A stretch of DNA of 64,000 bases from G963665815 sp942492065 (GCA_942492065.1 CALODV010000020.1:424621-488620), one strand, 5' to 3'; positions 27,610 through 37,247 are shown, counted from the first letter of the stretch. Made by a program: numbers and translations. Notes: generated from the letters alone by a model not told the origin.

Positions 27610-29325
27610 ATGCTTAAAAGATTTCTAAAATACTATAAGCCCCATATGAAACTGTTTGTACTAGATTTAACAGTAGCTGCTTTGTCATCGATACTATCGA
27701 TATTCATTCCAATTCTTTCCAGAAGAGCTTTGAAATTATATGTTCCTGAACAGTTAATTCAGCCACTTTTAATGACGCTTGGGCTGATGGTAGGCATTAT
27801 ACTTGTGAACATGATATTCCAGTATATTCGTATGTATTGGGGACATATACTGGGAGTACGAATGGAGTATGATATGCGTTCAGATATTTTTACACATATC
27901 CAGAAACTGTCATTCACTTATTTCGATAATGTAAAAACAGGGCATATTATGTCCAGAATCTCCAACGACCTGAATATGATCGCAGAAGTAGCTCATCATG
28001 CTCCGGAAGATATTATCATCTCAGGTCTTACAATAATTGGTGCTTATACTGTGATGATGACTTTCAATCTCAAATTGGGACTGATTGCTCTTGTTCCGCT
28101 TCCACTTATGCTTTTCTGGGGACTTACCTATGGTCTCAAAATGAGAGAAGGTTTCAGGAATGTGAGAAAAAGAATAGCAGATATTAACAGTAATGTGGAA
28201 AACTCCGTTCAAGGAATCAGGGAAGTAAAATCATATACCAATGAAAACCTTGAGATAGAAAAGTTCAATGATGTAAACACTTCTTTCAAAGTCGCCAAAG
28301 AGAAAATGTACAAGATTATGGCAACCTTCTTTTCCGGAATGTTCTTCCTTACAGACATGTTTTATGTCTGGGTTATAGGGGCAGGCAGCTGGCTGATTTA
28401 TAAAGGGGAAATTGATATAGCTGATCTGCTGGCATTCACCCTCTATGTCAGTTTTATTATGAAACCTGTACAAAGAGTTGTCAACTTTGTAGAGCAGTTT
28501 CAGCAGGGAGCAGCATCTTTTGAACGCTTTGTAGAAATCATGGATATTGAACCAGATATTAAAGACAAAAAGAATGCTGTAAGTATCGAAGATGTAAAAG
28601 GCAGCATAGACATAGACAATATCTGGTTTAAGTACAGTTCCTCACCTGACTGGATTCTTAAAAATGTTTCCATGCAGATTGATGCAGGCAAAACAATTGC
28701 TCTTGTAGGTGAATCAGGAGCAGGAAAATCCACACTTGTATCCCTTATTCCGAGATTTTATGAGCTTGCCAAAGGAAGTATAAAAGTAGACGGTACAGAC
28801 ATTCTGGACCTCAAGCATAAAATACTTAGAGAAAGCATAGGTATTGTACAGCAGAACGTATTCCTCTTTGATACAACAATCAGAGATAACATTTCTTACG
28901 GCAATCCTTATGCTACGGAAGAACAGATTATAGAAGCTTCTCAGAAAGCTAATATCTATAAATTTATCATGTCGCTCCCGGAAGGCTTTGATACTCAGGT
29001 AGGTGAAAGGGGAATCAAACTGTCAGGAGGACAGAAGCAGAGAATCTCTATTGCCAGAGTATTCCTGAAGAACCCGGCAATACTTATTTTCGATGAAGCC
29101 ACATCTTCCCTTGATTCTGAATCTGAAGCATACATCCAGTCTGCGATGGAAGAACTCAGTATCAACAGAACAACCATAATCATTGCTCACAGGCTTTCAA
29201 CAGTTAAGAATGCGGACTATATTTTCGTTATGGAGCAGGGACAGGTTGCTGAACAGGGAACTCATGATGAGCTGATTAAAGCTGAAAATATTTACTTTAA
29301 TCTGTATACAAAAAATATGTTCTAA
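27610..29325 (+). CDS. ABC exporter (MsbA-like homodimeric half-transporter)
   Basis: 571 residues: six transmembrane helices in about 1-310, then a complete nucleotide-binding domain with Walker A GESGAGKST, Q-loop IVQQNVFLF, signature LSGGQKQR, Walker B ILIFDEATSSLD and H-loop AHR. Unlike the pair at 4889-8754, all ATPase motifs are canonical, so it can work as a homodimer. The family exports lipids, lipopolysaccharide precursors, peptides or drugs; the substrate cannot be read from the sequence. It lies between ackA and a peptidase gene in the same direction. Confidence 0.88.
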   Translation: MLKRFLKYYKPHMKLFVLDLTVAALSSILSIFIPILSRRALKLYVPEQLIQPLLMTLGLMVGIILVNMIFQYIRMYWGHILGVRMEYDMRSDIFTHIQKLSFTYFDNVKTGHIMSRISNDLNMIAEVAHHAPEDIIISGLTIIGAYTVMMTFNLKLGLIALVPLPLMLFWGLTYGLKMREGFRNVRKRIADINSNVENSVQGIREVKSYTNENLEIEKFNDVNTSFKVAKEKMYKIMATFFSGMFFLTDMFYVWVIGAGSWLIYKGEIDIADLLAFTLYVSFIMKPVQRVVNFVEQFQQGAASFERFVEIMDIEPDIKDKKNAVSIEDVKGSIDIDNIWFKYSSSPDWILKNVSMQIDAGKTIALVGESGAGKSTLVSLIPRFYELAKGSIKVDGTDILDLKHKILRESIGIVQQNVFLFDTTIRDNISYGNPYATEEQIIEASQKANIYKFIMSLPEGFDTQVGERGIKLSGGQKQRISIARVFLKNPAILIFDEATSSLDSESEAYIQSAMEELSINRTTIIIAHRLSTVKNADYIFVMEQGQVAEQGTHDELIKAENIYFNLYTKNMF

Positions 29326-29371
29326 GATCTTTGCAAAATGTTCTGATTTTATCAACAGGAGAATAAACTAT

Positions 29372-31486
29372 ATGAGAAAAGCATTTATATTTATTGGTGT
29401 GATTGTCTTACTGACTTCCTGCAGTATCATAGGATTCAGCAGACAGACTGAACCTCCGGTACTCAAAAAAGAGATGTCCTGCATTGTTAACCATGGAGAT
29501 ACTCTTTACGATGAGTACTCATGGGTTAAGGACAAGCTCAGACAAAACATTGAAGTTAAAAAACATCTGGAAAAGGAAAATGCATACACCGAATATATGA
29601 TGAAAGATACTGAGAAACTCCAGAAAACTCTCTTTAATGAGTACCTTTCAAGAATCCCCAAAAAAGACATTTCCCTCCCTACTCTGGTAGACAGCTTTTT
29701 CTATTATTGGAAAATAGACAAAGACTCTCAATACGACTCATATTACAGACGTTTGAACAGAGAAGGAGCCAAAGAGGAGTTGATTCTGGATGAAAACAAA
29801 CTGGCTAAAGGTTCAGAGTTTTTCACACTGGGATTCCTTGCAAAAAGTCCTGACCATAACCTGTTGGCAATGGGTATTGATCGCTATGGTTATGAAAGGT
29901 ATCAACTATATATAAAGGATCTTTCAAAGAATGAATTTCTCGATATTGGTGAAATATATGCTGATGATGTTTCATGGTTCATGGATAATAAAACTTTCTA
30001 TTATACACTTGTTGATTCAACCGGAAGAACATTCAGAACATTCAGACATACTCTAGGTCAGGATATAAAAGAAGATAAAGTTGTCTTCGAAGAAAATGAC
30101 AAAGCTTTTTACGTATGGACCAACAGATCCTCAGATGACAAGTACATGTTCATCAGTTCCGGCAGTAAAACAACCACAGAAACTTGGTATCTCCCCTCAG
30201 ATCAACCCTTTGCAGAACCTCAACTTCTGCAGCCCAGAATTCAGAATATGGAATATTACGTAGACCATAGAGAGGGAGATTTCATTATCACAACTAATGC
30301 TGATGGAGCATTTGACTTCAAAATAGTAACAGTAGAAGCAGAAAGTCCGAGGAAAGAAAACTGGAAAGACCTGATTCCTCACCGTCCAGGAATCGTTACC
30401 GGCTGTGACATATTCAAGGATTATCTGGTCGTAACAGAAACTGAAGACGGTATGACAAAGCTCAGAATAATCAATTGGGCAGATATGTCAGAATATTATG
30501 TAGAAGTGAGTCAGAATGTGTATAATCTTTCATATGGAGGAAGTGCCAACTATGTAACTGACAGTGTAAGGTACAGTTATTCATCCTATAATATCCTGCC
30601 TAAGACTTACTCATTAAACCTGAGGACAGGTGCAAAAACTCTCCTCAAAGAGCGAAAACTCAATGTTCCTTATAATGGTGATGACTATGCAGCTAAAAAA
30701 GTGATGGTCCCGGCAGATGATGGAGAGAAAATTCCTATGTTTCTTGTGTACCGCAAAGATAAAATTAATATGCAGCAGCCCGTACCTGTTTTTCTGGATG
30801 CTTATGGAGCATATGGAGATAATAACGCACCGTATTTTTCATCAACACTTATTTCGTTACTCGATCGCGGAGTCTTATTTGCAGCAGCTTCCATACGCGG
30901 TGGTGGAGATAAAGGTAAACAATGGCATATTGATGGAAGAATGCTGAAAAAGAAAAATACTTTTACAGATTTTATAGATTGTGCCGAATATTTAATAGAA
31001 GAAGGTTACACAACAAAAGATTTGCTGGTTGCAACGGGAGCTTCAGCGGGAGGTCTCACTATGGGAGCTTCCCTGAATATTAATTCTGATATTTTCAAGG
31101 CTGTAATCCTGGATGTTCCTTTTGTTGATTTGATGAATACTATGTTTGATCCTGAATTATCTGCCACAGTTTCCGAATATGAAGAATGGGGTAACCCTGA
31201 GATAGAAAAATACTATCATTATATGAAGAGTTACTGCCCATACACTAATATTCAGAAGAAGAGTTATCCTGATTTGCTGGTAATGTGTGGTTATCATGAC
31301 ACCAGGGTCAATTTCTGGGAACCATTGAAGTATGTTGCCAGACTGAGAGATAATAAAATTGACAATAATATTATATTATTGCATACTGATTTTACTTCGG
31401 GACACTCTGGTGCTTCCGGGAAATATGATTACTTAAAAAGAATTGCACTGGTTCATTCTTACGTGCTGACAAAAACCCTTAACTAA
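29372..31486 (+). CDS. Oligopeptidase B-like S9 serine peptidase, predicted lipoprotein
   Basis: 704 residues. An N-terminal propeller follows the prolyl oligopeptidase pattern (YDEYSWVKD, then KHLEKENAYTEYMM) and a C-terminal alpha/beta hydrolase domain has nucleophile motif GASAGG, the Asp motif CGYHDTRV and the His motif TSGHSGASG. The ENAYTEYM and DEYSW patterns fit protease II (PtrB), which cleaves small peptides after basic residues. The N-terminus is a lipoprotein signal with lipobox LLTSC, so this enzyme should sit outside the cytoplasm, unlike classical cytoplasmic oligopeptidase B. AGGAG precedes the ATG. Ten bases separate it from fliG. Confidence 0.88.
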   Translation: MRKAFIFIGVIVLLTSCSIIGFSRQTEPPVLKKEMSCIVNHGDTLYDEYSWVKDKLRQNIEVKKHLEKENAYTEYMMKDTEKLQKTLFNEYLSRIPKKDISLPTLVDSFFYYWKIDKDSQYDSYYRRLNREGAKEELILDENKLAKGSEFFTLGFLAKSPDHNLLAMGIDRYGYERYQLYIKDLSKNEFLDIGEIYADDVSWFMDNKTFYYTLVDSTGRTFRTFRHTLGQDIKEDKVVFEENDKAFYVWTNRSSDDKYMFISSGSKTTTETWYLPSDQPFAEPQLLQPRIQNMEYYVDHREGDFIITTNADGAFDFKIVTVEAESPRKENWKDLIPHRPGIVTGCDIFKDYLVVTETEDGMTKLRIINWADMSEYYVEVSQNVYNLSYGGSANYVTDSVRYSYSSYNILPKTYSLNLRTGAKTLLKERKLNVPYNGDDYAAKKVMVPADDGEKIPMFLVYRKDKINMQQPVPVFLDAYGAYGDNNAPYFSSTLISLLDRGVLFAAASIRGGGDKGKQWHIDGRMLKKKNTFTDFIDCAEYLIEEGYTTKDLLVATGASAGGLTMGASLNINSDIFKAVILDVPFVDLMNTMFDPELSATVSEYEEWGNPEIEKYYHYMKSYCPYTNIQKKSYPDLLVMCGYHDTRVNFWEPLKYVARLRDNKIDNNIILLHTDFTSGHSGASGKYDYLKRIALVHSYVLTKTLN

Positions 31487-31495
31487 GAAGGTTAT

Positions 31496-32536
31496 ATGCC
31501 ATTGGACAACGTAAAAGATTCTAATATTGATTATGAGAGAGTCTTAAAAAGATTTTCAGGTGCCGAGCGAGCAGCAATTATGCTGATTTCACTGGGAAAA
31601 GAAGCTTCTTCCCTGATTTTTCAGAATATGCAGCCGGAAGATGTTGAATTGCTTTCTGCTAAAGTAGCAACGATACAAACAGTTGATCCGGATGTCACAG
31701 ATGCGGTTTTTGTAGAATTCTACGAACTGATTAAAGCCCAACAGTACATCTCACTCGGTGGTGTTGAGTATGCTCGAGAAGTGTTACAGGAAGCTTTAGG
31801 TGATGCCCGTGCAAACGAAATCATCAAGAAAATCCAGAGAATGATGCAGATTAAAGGTTTCAACGTTCTTAAACAGGTGGAAGCATCTCAGCTTCTTACA
31901 TTCATCCAGAAAGAACACCCTCAGACCATTGCACTTATCCTTACTCAGCTTGAACCATCTCAGGCAGCCAGTGTTGTTGCAGAACTCCCTGAAGAGCAGA
32001 GAAATGATGTTATCATGCGTTTTGCTTCCATGGAAAGTGTCTCTGAAGCTATGATTAATACTGTAGAGAAAGTGCTTGAAGACCGAATTGACTTCTCACA
32101 ACAGGGATCAAAATTCGGTGGTGTTACAGCAGCTGCTGAAATCATCAACATGGTTGGTTCTACTATTGAAAGATCCATTCTGGAAGCTCTCGCTGCCAAA
32201 GATCCTAAGCTTGCAACAGAAATAAAGAACCTCATGTTTGTATTTGAAGATATCATCTATCTTGATGACAGAACTATACAGAAAGTGCTTCGTGATATAG
32301 ACCAGAAGGACCTTGCTCTTGCCCTCAAAGGTTCTAACGACGAAGTTAAAGATAAAATATTCAATAACATGTCAGAACGTGCTGCAAACATCATATCCGA
32401 AGAAATGGAATATACCGGTCCTGTGAGACTAAGAGATGTTGAAAATGCACGGCAGAATATCCTCGATGTAATCAGGAAGCTTGAAGAACTCGGTGAAATA
32501 CAGATTTCTAAGGGCGGAGAAGACTTTATAGAATAG
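31496..32536 (+). CDS. fliG: Flagellar motor switch protein FliG
   Basis: 346 residues with all three FliG regions: N-terminal FliF-binding part (SGAERAAIMLISLGKEASSL), middle domain with the FliM-contacting EHPQ motif (QKEHPQTIALIL), and the C-terminal torque domain with MFVFEDIIYLDDRTIQKVLRDID and the end EEMEYTGPVRLRDVENARQ. It forms part of the rotor C-ring and interacts with stator MotA. No other basal-body genes are adjacent, so the flagellar genes are dispersed. Confidence 0.95.
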   Translation: MPLDNVKDSNIDYERVLKRFSGAERAAIMLISLGKEASSLIFQNMQPEDVELLSAKVATIQTVDPDVTDAVFVEFYELIKAQQYISLGGVEYAREVLQEALGDARANEIIKKIQRMMQIKGFNVLKQVEASQLLTFIQKEHPQTIALILTQLEPSQAASVVAELPEEQRNDVIMRFASMESVSEAMINTVEKVLEDRIDFSQQGSKFGGVTAAAEIINMVGSTIERSILEALAAKDPKLATEIKNLMFVFEDIIYLDDRTIQKVLRDIDQKDLALALKGSNDEVKDKIFNNMSERAANIISEEMEYTGPVRLRDVENARQNILDVIRKLEELGEIQISKGGEDFIE

Positions 32537-32547
32537 GATAGTTTTAA

Positions 32548-32787
32548 ATGAATACAGAAATGAAAGAACTTTTACAAGGAGTCGGAATGCAGATTGAACG
32601 CGTTAAAGTATTGAAAGATGTCGATGACGCACAGCTTCTATCTTACCTTGATAAAGAAAATCCTGAGACAATATCACTTGTATTGAACCAGATGGATGCC
32701 GAAAGAAAAGCAAATATTCTTGAGGAACTACCGGAATATTTAAGAAATAAAGTCAATAGCAAGCTTGAAGAACCTGAACAAGTCTGA
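32548..32787 (+). CDS. Stand-alone FliG-middle-domain-like small protein
   Basis: 79 residues, starting 11 bases after fliG. Residues 27-66 align by eye with the FliG middle domain: AQLLSYLDKENPETISLVL against FliG SQLLTFIQKEHPQTIALIL, then a shared EELPEYLRN / AELPEEQRN segment. The FliM-contacting EHPQ becomes ENPE. The FliG N- and C-terminal domains are absent. The same short helical motif also occurs in MgtE N-domains, but adjacency to fliG favours a flagellar link. It could be a switch-complex modulator or a duplicated remnant; no function is known to me. Confidence 0.7.
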   Translation: MNTEMKELLQGVGMQIERVKVLKDVDDAQLLSYLDKENPETISLVLNQMDAERKANILEELPEYLRNKVNSKLEEPEQV

Positions 32788-32805
32788 GCCTGATAGGAGT
32801 TAATT

Positions 32806-33150
32806 ATGACAAAACCTGCATATTGCGGATTAATCTGTGAAAACTGTGATGCCTTTATCGCATATAAAAATGATGATCAGGCATTAAGAGAAAAAACTGC
32901 AGCCTTCTGGTCAAAAGAATACGGTGCGGAAATCAATCCAAACGATATCAATTGTGTTGGCTGCCTTACAGCGGATGGTGTACACATCTCCCATTGTGCT
33001 GAATGTAAGATAAAAGCCTGTGCTGAGGGAAAAGGGTTGGATAACTGCGGTCTTTGCAAAGATTACCCATGTGATAAAGTTAATCACGTAGTAAACTTTG
33101 TGCCCGAAGCAAAACAGGTTCTGGATCAAATCCACGCTGAGGTGTTTTAA
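32806..33150 (+). CDS. DUF3795 cysteine-rich protein
   Basis: 114 residues with the DUF3795 cysteine pattern: YCGLICENCDAF at the start, CVGCLTADG, CAECKIKAC, and CGLCKDYPC near the end. The cysteines are spaced in pairs and probably bind metal (zinc or an iron-sulfur cluster); the family's function is not established. GGAG precedes the ATG. The last 93 coding bases and about 34 bases beyond are repeated at 33238-33364. Confidence 0.85.
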   Translation: MTKPAYCGLICENCDAFIAYKNDDQALREKTAAFWSKEYGAEINPNDINCVGCLTADGVHISHCAECKIKACAEGKGLDNCGLCKDYPCDKVNHVVNFVPEAKQVLDQIHAEVF

Positions 33151-33364
33151 CATAGTCTATCAGTTGAGTATTACGACTCGATGAAGTTTTGGAATTCGGT
33201 AGAATTTAGAAAATTCATCAACTAATCCAATTTATACAAAGATTACCCATGTGATGAAGTGAATCATGTAGTAAACTTTGTACCTGAAGCAAAACAAGTT
33301 CTGGATCAAATTCACGCTGAGGCGTTTTAACATAGTCTATCAGTTGAGTTTTACGACTCGATGA
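33058..33364. repeat. Two copies of a ~127-base segment, 180 bases apart
   Basis: 33058-33184 and 33238-33364 match with nine substitutions and no gaps. Identity extends about 34 bases beyond the stop codon (CATAGTCTATCAGTTGAG...), so the original duplication included downstream sequence. Confidence 0.9.
33238..33330 (+). pseudogene. 3' remnant of a second DUF3795 gene
   Basis: Reads KDYPCDEVNHVVNFVPEA onward to a stop at 33328-33330, matching the end of the intact gene 180 bases upstream. Eight base differences occur in the shared coding part, six of them silent third-position changes (the others are Lys to Glu and Val to Ala), which suggests the copy was once a working gene. The whole 5' part with most of the cysteines is missing and there is no start. 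Confidence 0.8.
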
Positions 33365-33912
33365 GATTATCGGATTACCATACTCATAGTTTGGTTACAT
33401 AGGCATTCCTGCCTGCATAATAACGATGTGAATTTGTAACGCTACGCATCGATGGATTTGTCTCCAATTAGTTTGTACAAAGCCAATATAGCCAAAGAGA
33501 TTATAGCAACTATTCACTCCGAATGAAGTTAACTAGCGTTTAATTCCTTAGACAATTTAGTATATCTGCTGGAAGTCTCTTCTTGAATTGATTATCTTCA
33601 TTTTCTTTATATGACTAAAGAAAACGAAGCAAAAGAAACGACATCTTTTTCAGATGTATTTTCAGCAAGCTGAAACCATAAATCTTTCCTAAAATCTTTC
33701 CAAGGCTTCAGGATTTCTTAACGGAAAAATTTCTTATACAATAGAAAAAGAAGAAAAATGCCGATCGAAGCAAAGTTTGTTAATGATAAATAAATGATTT
33801 AGATAATCATGAGTCTCCCATAATTTCATAACATAATGATAATATATGAAATGGATACAGATAACAAAATTTACTTCCTCAATTTTCAATAACTTACATA
33901 TCAGAAGATTAA
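33365..33912. other. Gene-free region after the DUF3795 remnant
   Basis: About 550 bases without a convincing gene. Two small dyads are visible: ACATCT/AGATGT around 33641-33657, and TTTCAGC-AA-GCTGAAA at 33660-33675. The rest looks like decayed sequence. Confidence 0.5.
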
Positions 33913-34371
33913 CTAATAAAAGTTGACCTGAAAATCTTTTAGGTCTTTTTCTTTATATATAAACTTTGCTGAGAAAAGTTTATCAGCAAAAAGCCATGGG
34001 ATAAATGTCTTGTCACCTTCCCACAGATTAAGATCGAGCAGCTTATCTTTTTCAATCCATTCCAGACTGCCTTCCGGTGAATCAATCATTTCCCCTGAGA
34101 ATTCAAAAGCCCTGAAAAGGAATACATACCAGTCATTCTTACCGTCGAACATAGGGAATGTAATCATACCTTTCAGAACAGGATTCTCGATTTTCAACCC
34201 TGTTTCTTCTTTCATCTCACGTATCACACATTCTTCAGGAGATTCTCCCGATTCGAACTTCCCCCCCGGAGCATTCCATTTTCCTTCATGGTAATCATTC
34301 TCTTTTTTGTTTCTGTAGAGCATTAATATTTTATTGTCTTTTTCCAGATAGCATAATGTTGCCGGTATCAT
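33913..34371 (-). CDS. NUDIX hydrolase, MutT/8-oxo-dGTPase type
   Basis: 152 residues. The Nudix box is complete: GGKFESGESPEECVIREMKEETG, read in two parts as GGKFESGE and REMKEETGL, giving G-x5-E-x7-R-E-x2-E-E-x-G. Preceded by KWNAPGG, and an N-terminus PATLCYLEKDNKILML typical of MutT-like 8-oxo-dGTP diphosphatases. It probably cleans oxidised or non-standard nucleotides from the pool. Substrate preference is not certain. Confidence 0.88.
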   Translation of the reverse strand: MIPATLCYLEKDNKILMLYRNKKENDYHEGKWNAPGGKFESGESPEECVIREMKEETGLKIENPVLKGMITFPMFDGKNDWYVFLFRAFEFSGEMIDSPEGSLEWIEKDKLLDLNLWEGDKTFIPWLFADKLFSAKFIYKEKDLKDFQVNFY

Positions 34372-34430
34372 AATCGGTCCTTAATGATTTTGGGATTATT
34401 GTAGATTTGTATTAATATGTGTCAATAAAC

Positions 34431-34460
34431 AAAAAAAAGCCCATCAGTTGGTTGACGGGC
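34431..34460 (-). terminator. Intrinsic terminator after the 100-residue hypothetical gene
   Basis: Minus strand GCCCGTCA (34460-34453), loop, TGATGGGC (34446-34439) with one G-U pair, followed by eight T (34438-34431). Confidence 0.85.
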
Positions 34461-34520
34461 AGAAATACAGAAGTCAGATACTTCTTAGTTTTCAATTTAT
34501 ATTATTGTACACCTGTGAAA

Positions 34521-34823
34521 TTATAAATACACAACTTCTTTGATAAAAAAGGTTGATGGTAACTCTCCAATAAAAGAACTGGAAGTATCGACAAAAAATC
34601 TTTTTTTACTGGCAGATTCATTCAAAGATACTGATTCCGGATGATAGAGGATATCAAACCATAAATCATTTTTTTCACTTTTGTTTTTTCTCACAATATC
34701 TGGAGGTAATGTAGAGATATTATTCAATCCAAGTGAGTCGATAAAATGAATATTATTGGCAGAATTACCATCGTAAAATTTTATCTTCCTGTTTTTAGTA
34801 CTTATAATCTTGGGTTTCTTCAT
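34521..34823 (-). CDS. Hypothetical protein, 100 residues
   Basis: A soluble, Ser- and Asn-rich protein starting MKKPKIISTKNRKIKFYDG and ending FIGELPSTFFIKEVVYL. No signal peptide or membrane helix. AAGGA before the ATG and the strong terminator downstream support expression as a single gene. No family recognised. Confidence 0.6.
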   Translation of the reverse strand: MKKPKIISTKNRKIKFYDGNSANNIHFIDSLGLNNISTLPPDIVRKNKSEKNDLWFDILYHPESVSLNESASKKRFFVDTSSSFIGELPSTFFIKEVVYL

Positions 34824-34988
34824 ACGTTCGTCCTTCGCAATGACTAATGCATTTTTTATGCCAAAACAATTAATTTTATTTTTAATGATAGAGTTTCTGA
34901 TAAATTCCGTTTAATGTTTGACTTTTACTTTTTTATTAAATGATTTGTCTTTAGTGTCTGATTTTAATATAAGGAATTCAATATATAA

Positions 34989-36488
34989 ATGATAACTGTA
35001 AACAATGTAAAGTTTGTTAGTTTGGTGTTAATTATATTTACACTTGCTACCGGAGTATATGCTTTTTCTCCCCAGCAGGAACACTTCAAAACGGAAAAGC
35101 TATACGATCAATACCTGTCATGGAGAGCCAGGGGAAACTTCTCAAGCGGTTCCGGGACTTATATAGCCAAGGACTTTATCCGAATGAACGTTATGGATAA
35201 AGATAAACGTCTGGTTTCTCTGACTCTGGATTCAGATAACTGGGTTGTCTACAACATGCGAGAGAATATCAGTGTGTTGGGAGATTCTTATAACCCTGTT
35301 GATTCACTTCACAAATATATGCTTGAATCTTTCTTCTTCAAGTTCAATACAAGAGATTTCGAATATGTCAGACAATTTGTAACAGATAATAACATAAAGA
35401 TTACAGACACTCGTAAAAACAGCTTGCAAAGTTTGTGGAAAATTCTCAGTAACGTAAGGTTTGTACCAATTGTCATTGAAAGAGAAAGCAAACATGGAGT
35501 ATATCGAGTTTACTACAGATCAGACTCTTACTTCACGATAATCTTTCCGGACGATATGCCTGCCCGGAAAGTTCCAGAAGAAATTGTAGTTAAGAAGAAG
35601 GAATATTATGAAGAACTGCCCCCCAAAAAAAATGATCGCAGGAAATCCGAGAAAAAACTAGAGAAATCACCCGAGGAAAAACTCAGTGAAGCAGGTAAGA
35701 TGGATAATCTTGTCAGTAAAAGAAGAAAACCTCTTCCGTCTACTTATGAAGAGTTTTACAACTTCTATGATGACAGTGTACCTGTAAACCCGTCTACAAC
35801 ACTAAAACAGTTTATTGATAAAAACCAGGATAAAACATTCAAAAAGAAACTTCTGAATAACAAAGTAAACAATGTTACCGATTTTCTTATCAGACAGTTT
35901 CCGAAACATCACCTGACATCTCATGGAGGCATTCATGAGTTGAAAGTAGATTCATTCAAGAATATGATTTACGGAGATATCGCTGTAGCATCCGTAGCTG
36001 ATAATGACGGTGTTGATATTATTCCTGTGAACAATTTTAACATTAACGGAAACAGCATAGAATTTGATAACGGTGAAAAGCTTGTTATCAAAGAGCTGAA
36101 CAACTATGAAATAGATATGATAGCAGACAAGCTGAACTATCTGGTGATGGAACACAGAATAATCGGAACAGACCTGACGAACTTCATTATAACAAGTAAT
36201 GATGTTCCGGTAACTCTGTCTCTCTATGAAAAAGATGAAAGAACACTCTATGAGTTCAATTCGTATTCTAACATGCTTCTCATGCTTAATACCTACTGGA
36301 AAACAGAAGGTTCGTATTTCAGTCTGACAGATATCAAAAAGATTAACAACTATATTGAGATTCATGGTACATTAGTTGTAAAAAGAGAGAATGGAAAGGT
36401 CGATTTCGCCGAATGCAAATTTCATCTCAACAAAAATTTCCAGATTGATCTAGCTATAATGGTTTTAAAAACAAATATTGATTTTTAA
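34989..36488 (+). CDS. Exported protein of unknown function
   Basis: 499 residues with an N-terminal signal peptide (VKFVSLVLIIFTLATGVYAF). An N-terminal globular part of about 170 residues contains Tyr/Phe-rich strands (FTIIFPDDMPARK at its end). A highly charged linker at about 190-245, rich in Lys and Glu (KKKEYYEELPPKKND), leads to a second globular part. The N-terminal half faintly recalls LolA-like outer-membrane lipoprotein carriers but I cannot support that. It precedes tatD by nine bases. Confidence 0.75.
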   Translation: MITVNNVKFVSLVLIIFTLATGVYAFSPQQEHFKTEKLYDQYLSWRARGNFSSGSGTYIAKDFIRMNVMDKDKRLVSLTLDSDNWVVYNMRENISVLGDSYNPVDSLHKYMLESFFFKFNTRDFEYVRQFVTDNNIKITDTRKNSLQSLWKILSNVRFVPIVIERESKHGVYRVYYRSDSYFTIIFPDDMPARKVPEEIVVKKKEYYEELPPKKNDRRKSEKKLEKSPEEKLSEAGKMDNLVSKRRKPLPSTYEEFYNFYDDSVPVNPSTTLKQFIDKNQDKTFKKKLLNNKVNNVTDFLIRQFPKHHLTSHGGIHELKVDSFKNMIYGDIAVASVADNDGVDIIPVNNFNINGNSIEFDNGEKLVIKELNNYEIDMIADKLNYLVMEHRIIGTDLTNFIITSNDVPVTLSLYEKDERTLYEFNSYSNMLLMLNTYWKTEGSYFSLTDIKKINNYIEIHGTLVVKRENGKVDFAECKFHLNKNFQIDLAIMVLKTNIDF

Positions 36489-36497
36489 GGAATAACT

Positions 36498-37247
36498 ATG
36501 AAATATTTTGAAACACACGCACATTTAAATTTTGAAAACTACAATCAGGATAGAGAAAAAGTAATACAGGATTCTTTCAAAGCAGGAGTTGAAGGAATAA
36601 TAAATATCGGGCTTAACAAGGAAACATCTCTTGAGTGTCTCGATATAGCTAAAAAATATGACAATATGTGGGTTGCAGTCGGATTTCACCCATCTGAAGC
36701 TCATCTGCTGGATATGGATTTTCTTAAAAAGTATGCATCCAAAAAGAAAGTGGTGGCAATTGGAGAAATCGGGCTGGATTTCTACAGAATGTATCAGCCG
36801 GAGAAAGTACAGGTAGAAGCTTTCGAGAAACAGCTTGAACTGGCAGTGGAGCTGGATATGCCTGTTGTGATTCACGATCGTAATGCTCACGAAAAATGCT
36901 ATGATATTATGAAAGCGTCAGGGATAAAAGAAGCTGTATTCCATTGTTTTTCCGGTGATCTTGCTTTTTCCGAGAAAGTTCTTTCACAGGGATGGTACAT
37001 TTCGTTTACAGGTGCGGTTACATATAAGAACAGTAAGATGGATTCTGTGATTGCAAATGTACCCAAAAATTTGTTTATGATCGAAACAGATTGTCCGTTT
37101 CTCACTCCAGTACCATTCAGGGGAAAACGTAACAGTCCCCAGTATTTACGGTATATAGTGGAAAAGATTGCTGAGGTTAAACAAGTCCCACCAAAAACAG
37201 TAGCTGAAACTTCCTATGATAATGCAGTGAGGTTTTTTAATCTCTAA
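36498..37247 (+). CDS. tatD: TatD-family metal-dependent DNase
   Basis: 249 residues of the TatD amidohydrolase-type TIM barrel. Metal ligands appear in order: THAHLNF, GEIGLDFYR, VIHDRNAHE, FHCFSG and ETDCPFLTP. Family members are 3'-5' exonucleases or D-aminoacyl-tRNA deacylase-related hydrolases. Standard length. TAAGGA precedes the ATG. Co-directional with the exported protein upstream. Confidence 0.92.
   Translation: MKYFETHAHLNFENYNQDREKVIQDSFKAGVEGIINIGLNKETSLECLDIAKKYDNMWVAVGFHPSEAHLLDMDFLKKYASKKKVVAIGEIGLDFYRMYQPEKVQVEAFEKQLELAVELDMPVVIHDRNAHEKCYDIMKASGIKEAVFHCFSGDLAFSEKVLSQGWYISFTGAVTYKNSKMDSVIANVPKNLFMIETDCPFLTPVPFRGKRNSPQYLRYIVEKIAEVKQVPPKTVAETSYDNAVRFFNL

Noticed and set aside
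33365..33912. Possible RNA gene in the gene-free stretch
   Set aside because: Only two short dyads are visible and neither has a terminator tail or conserved form.
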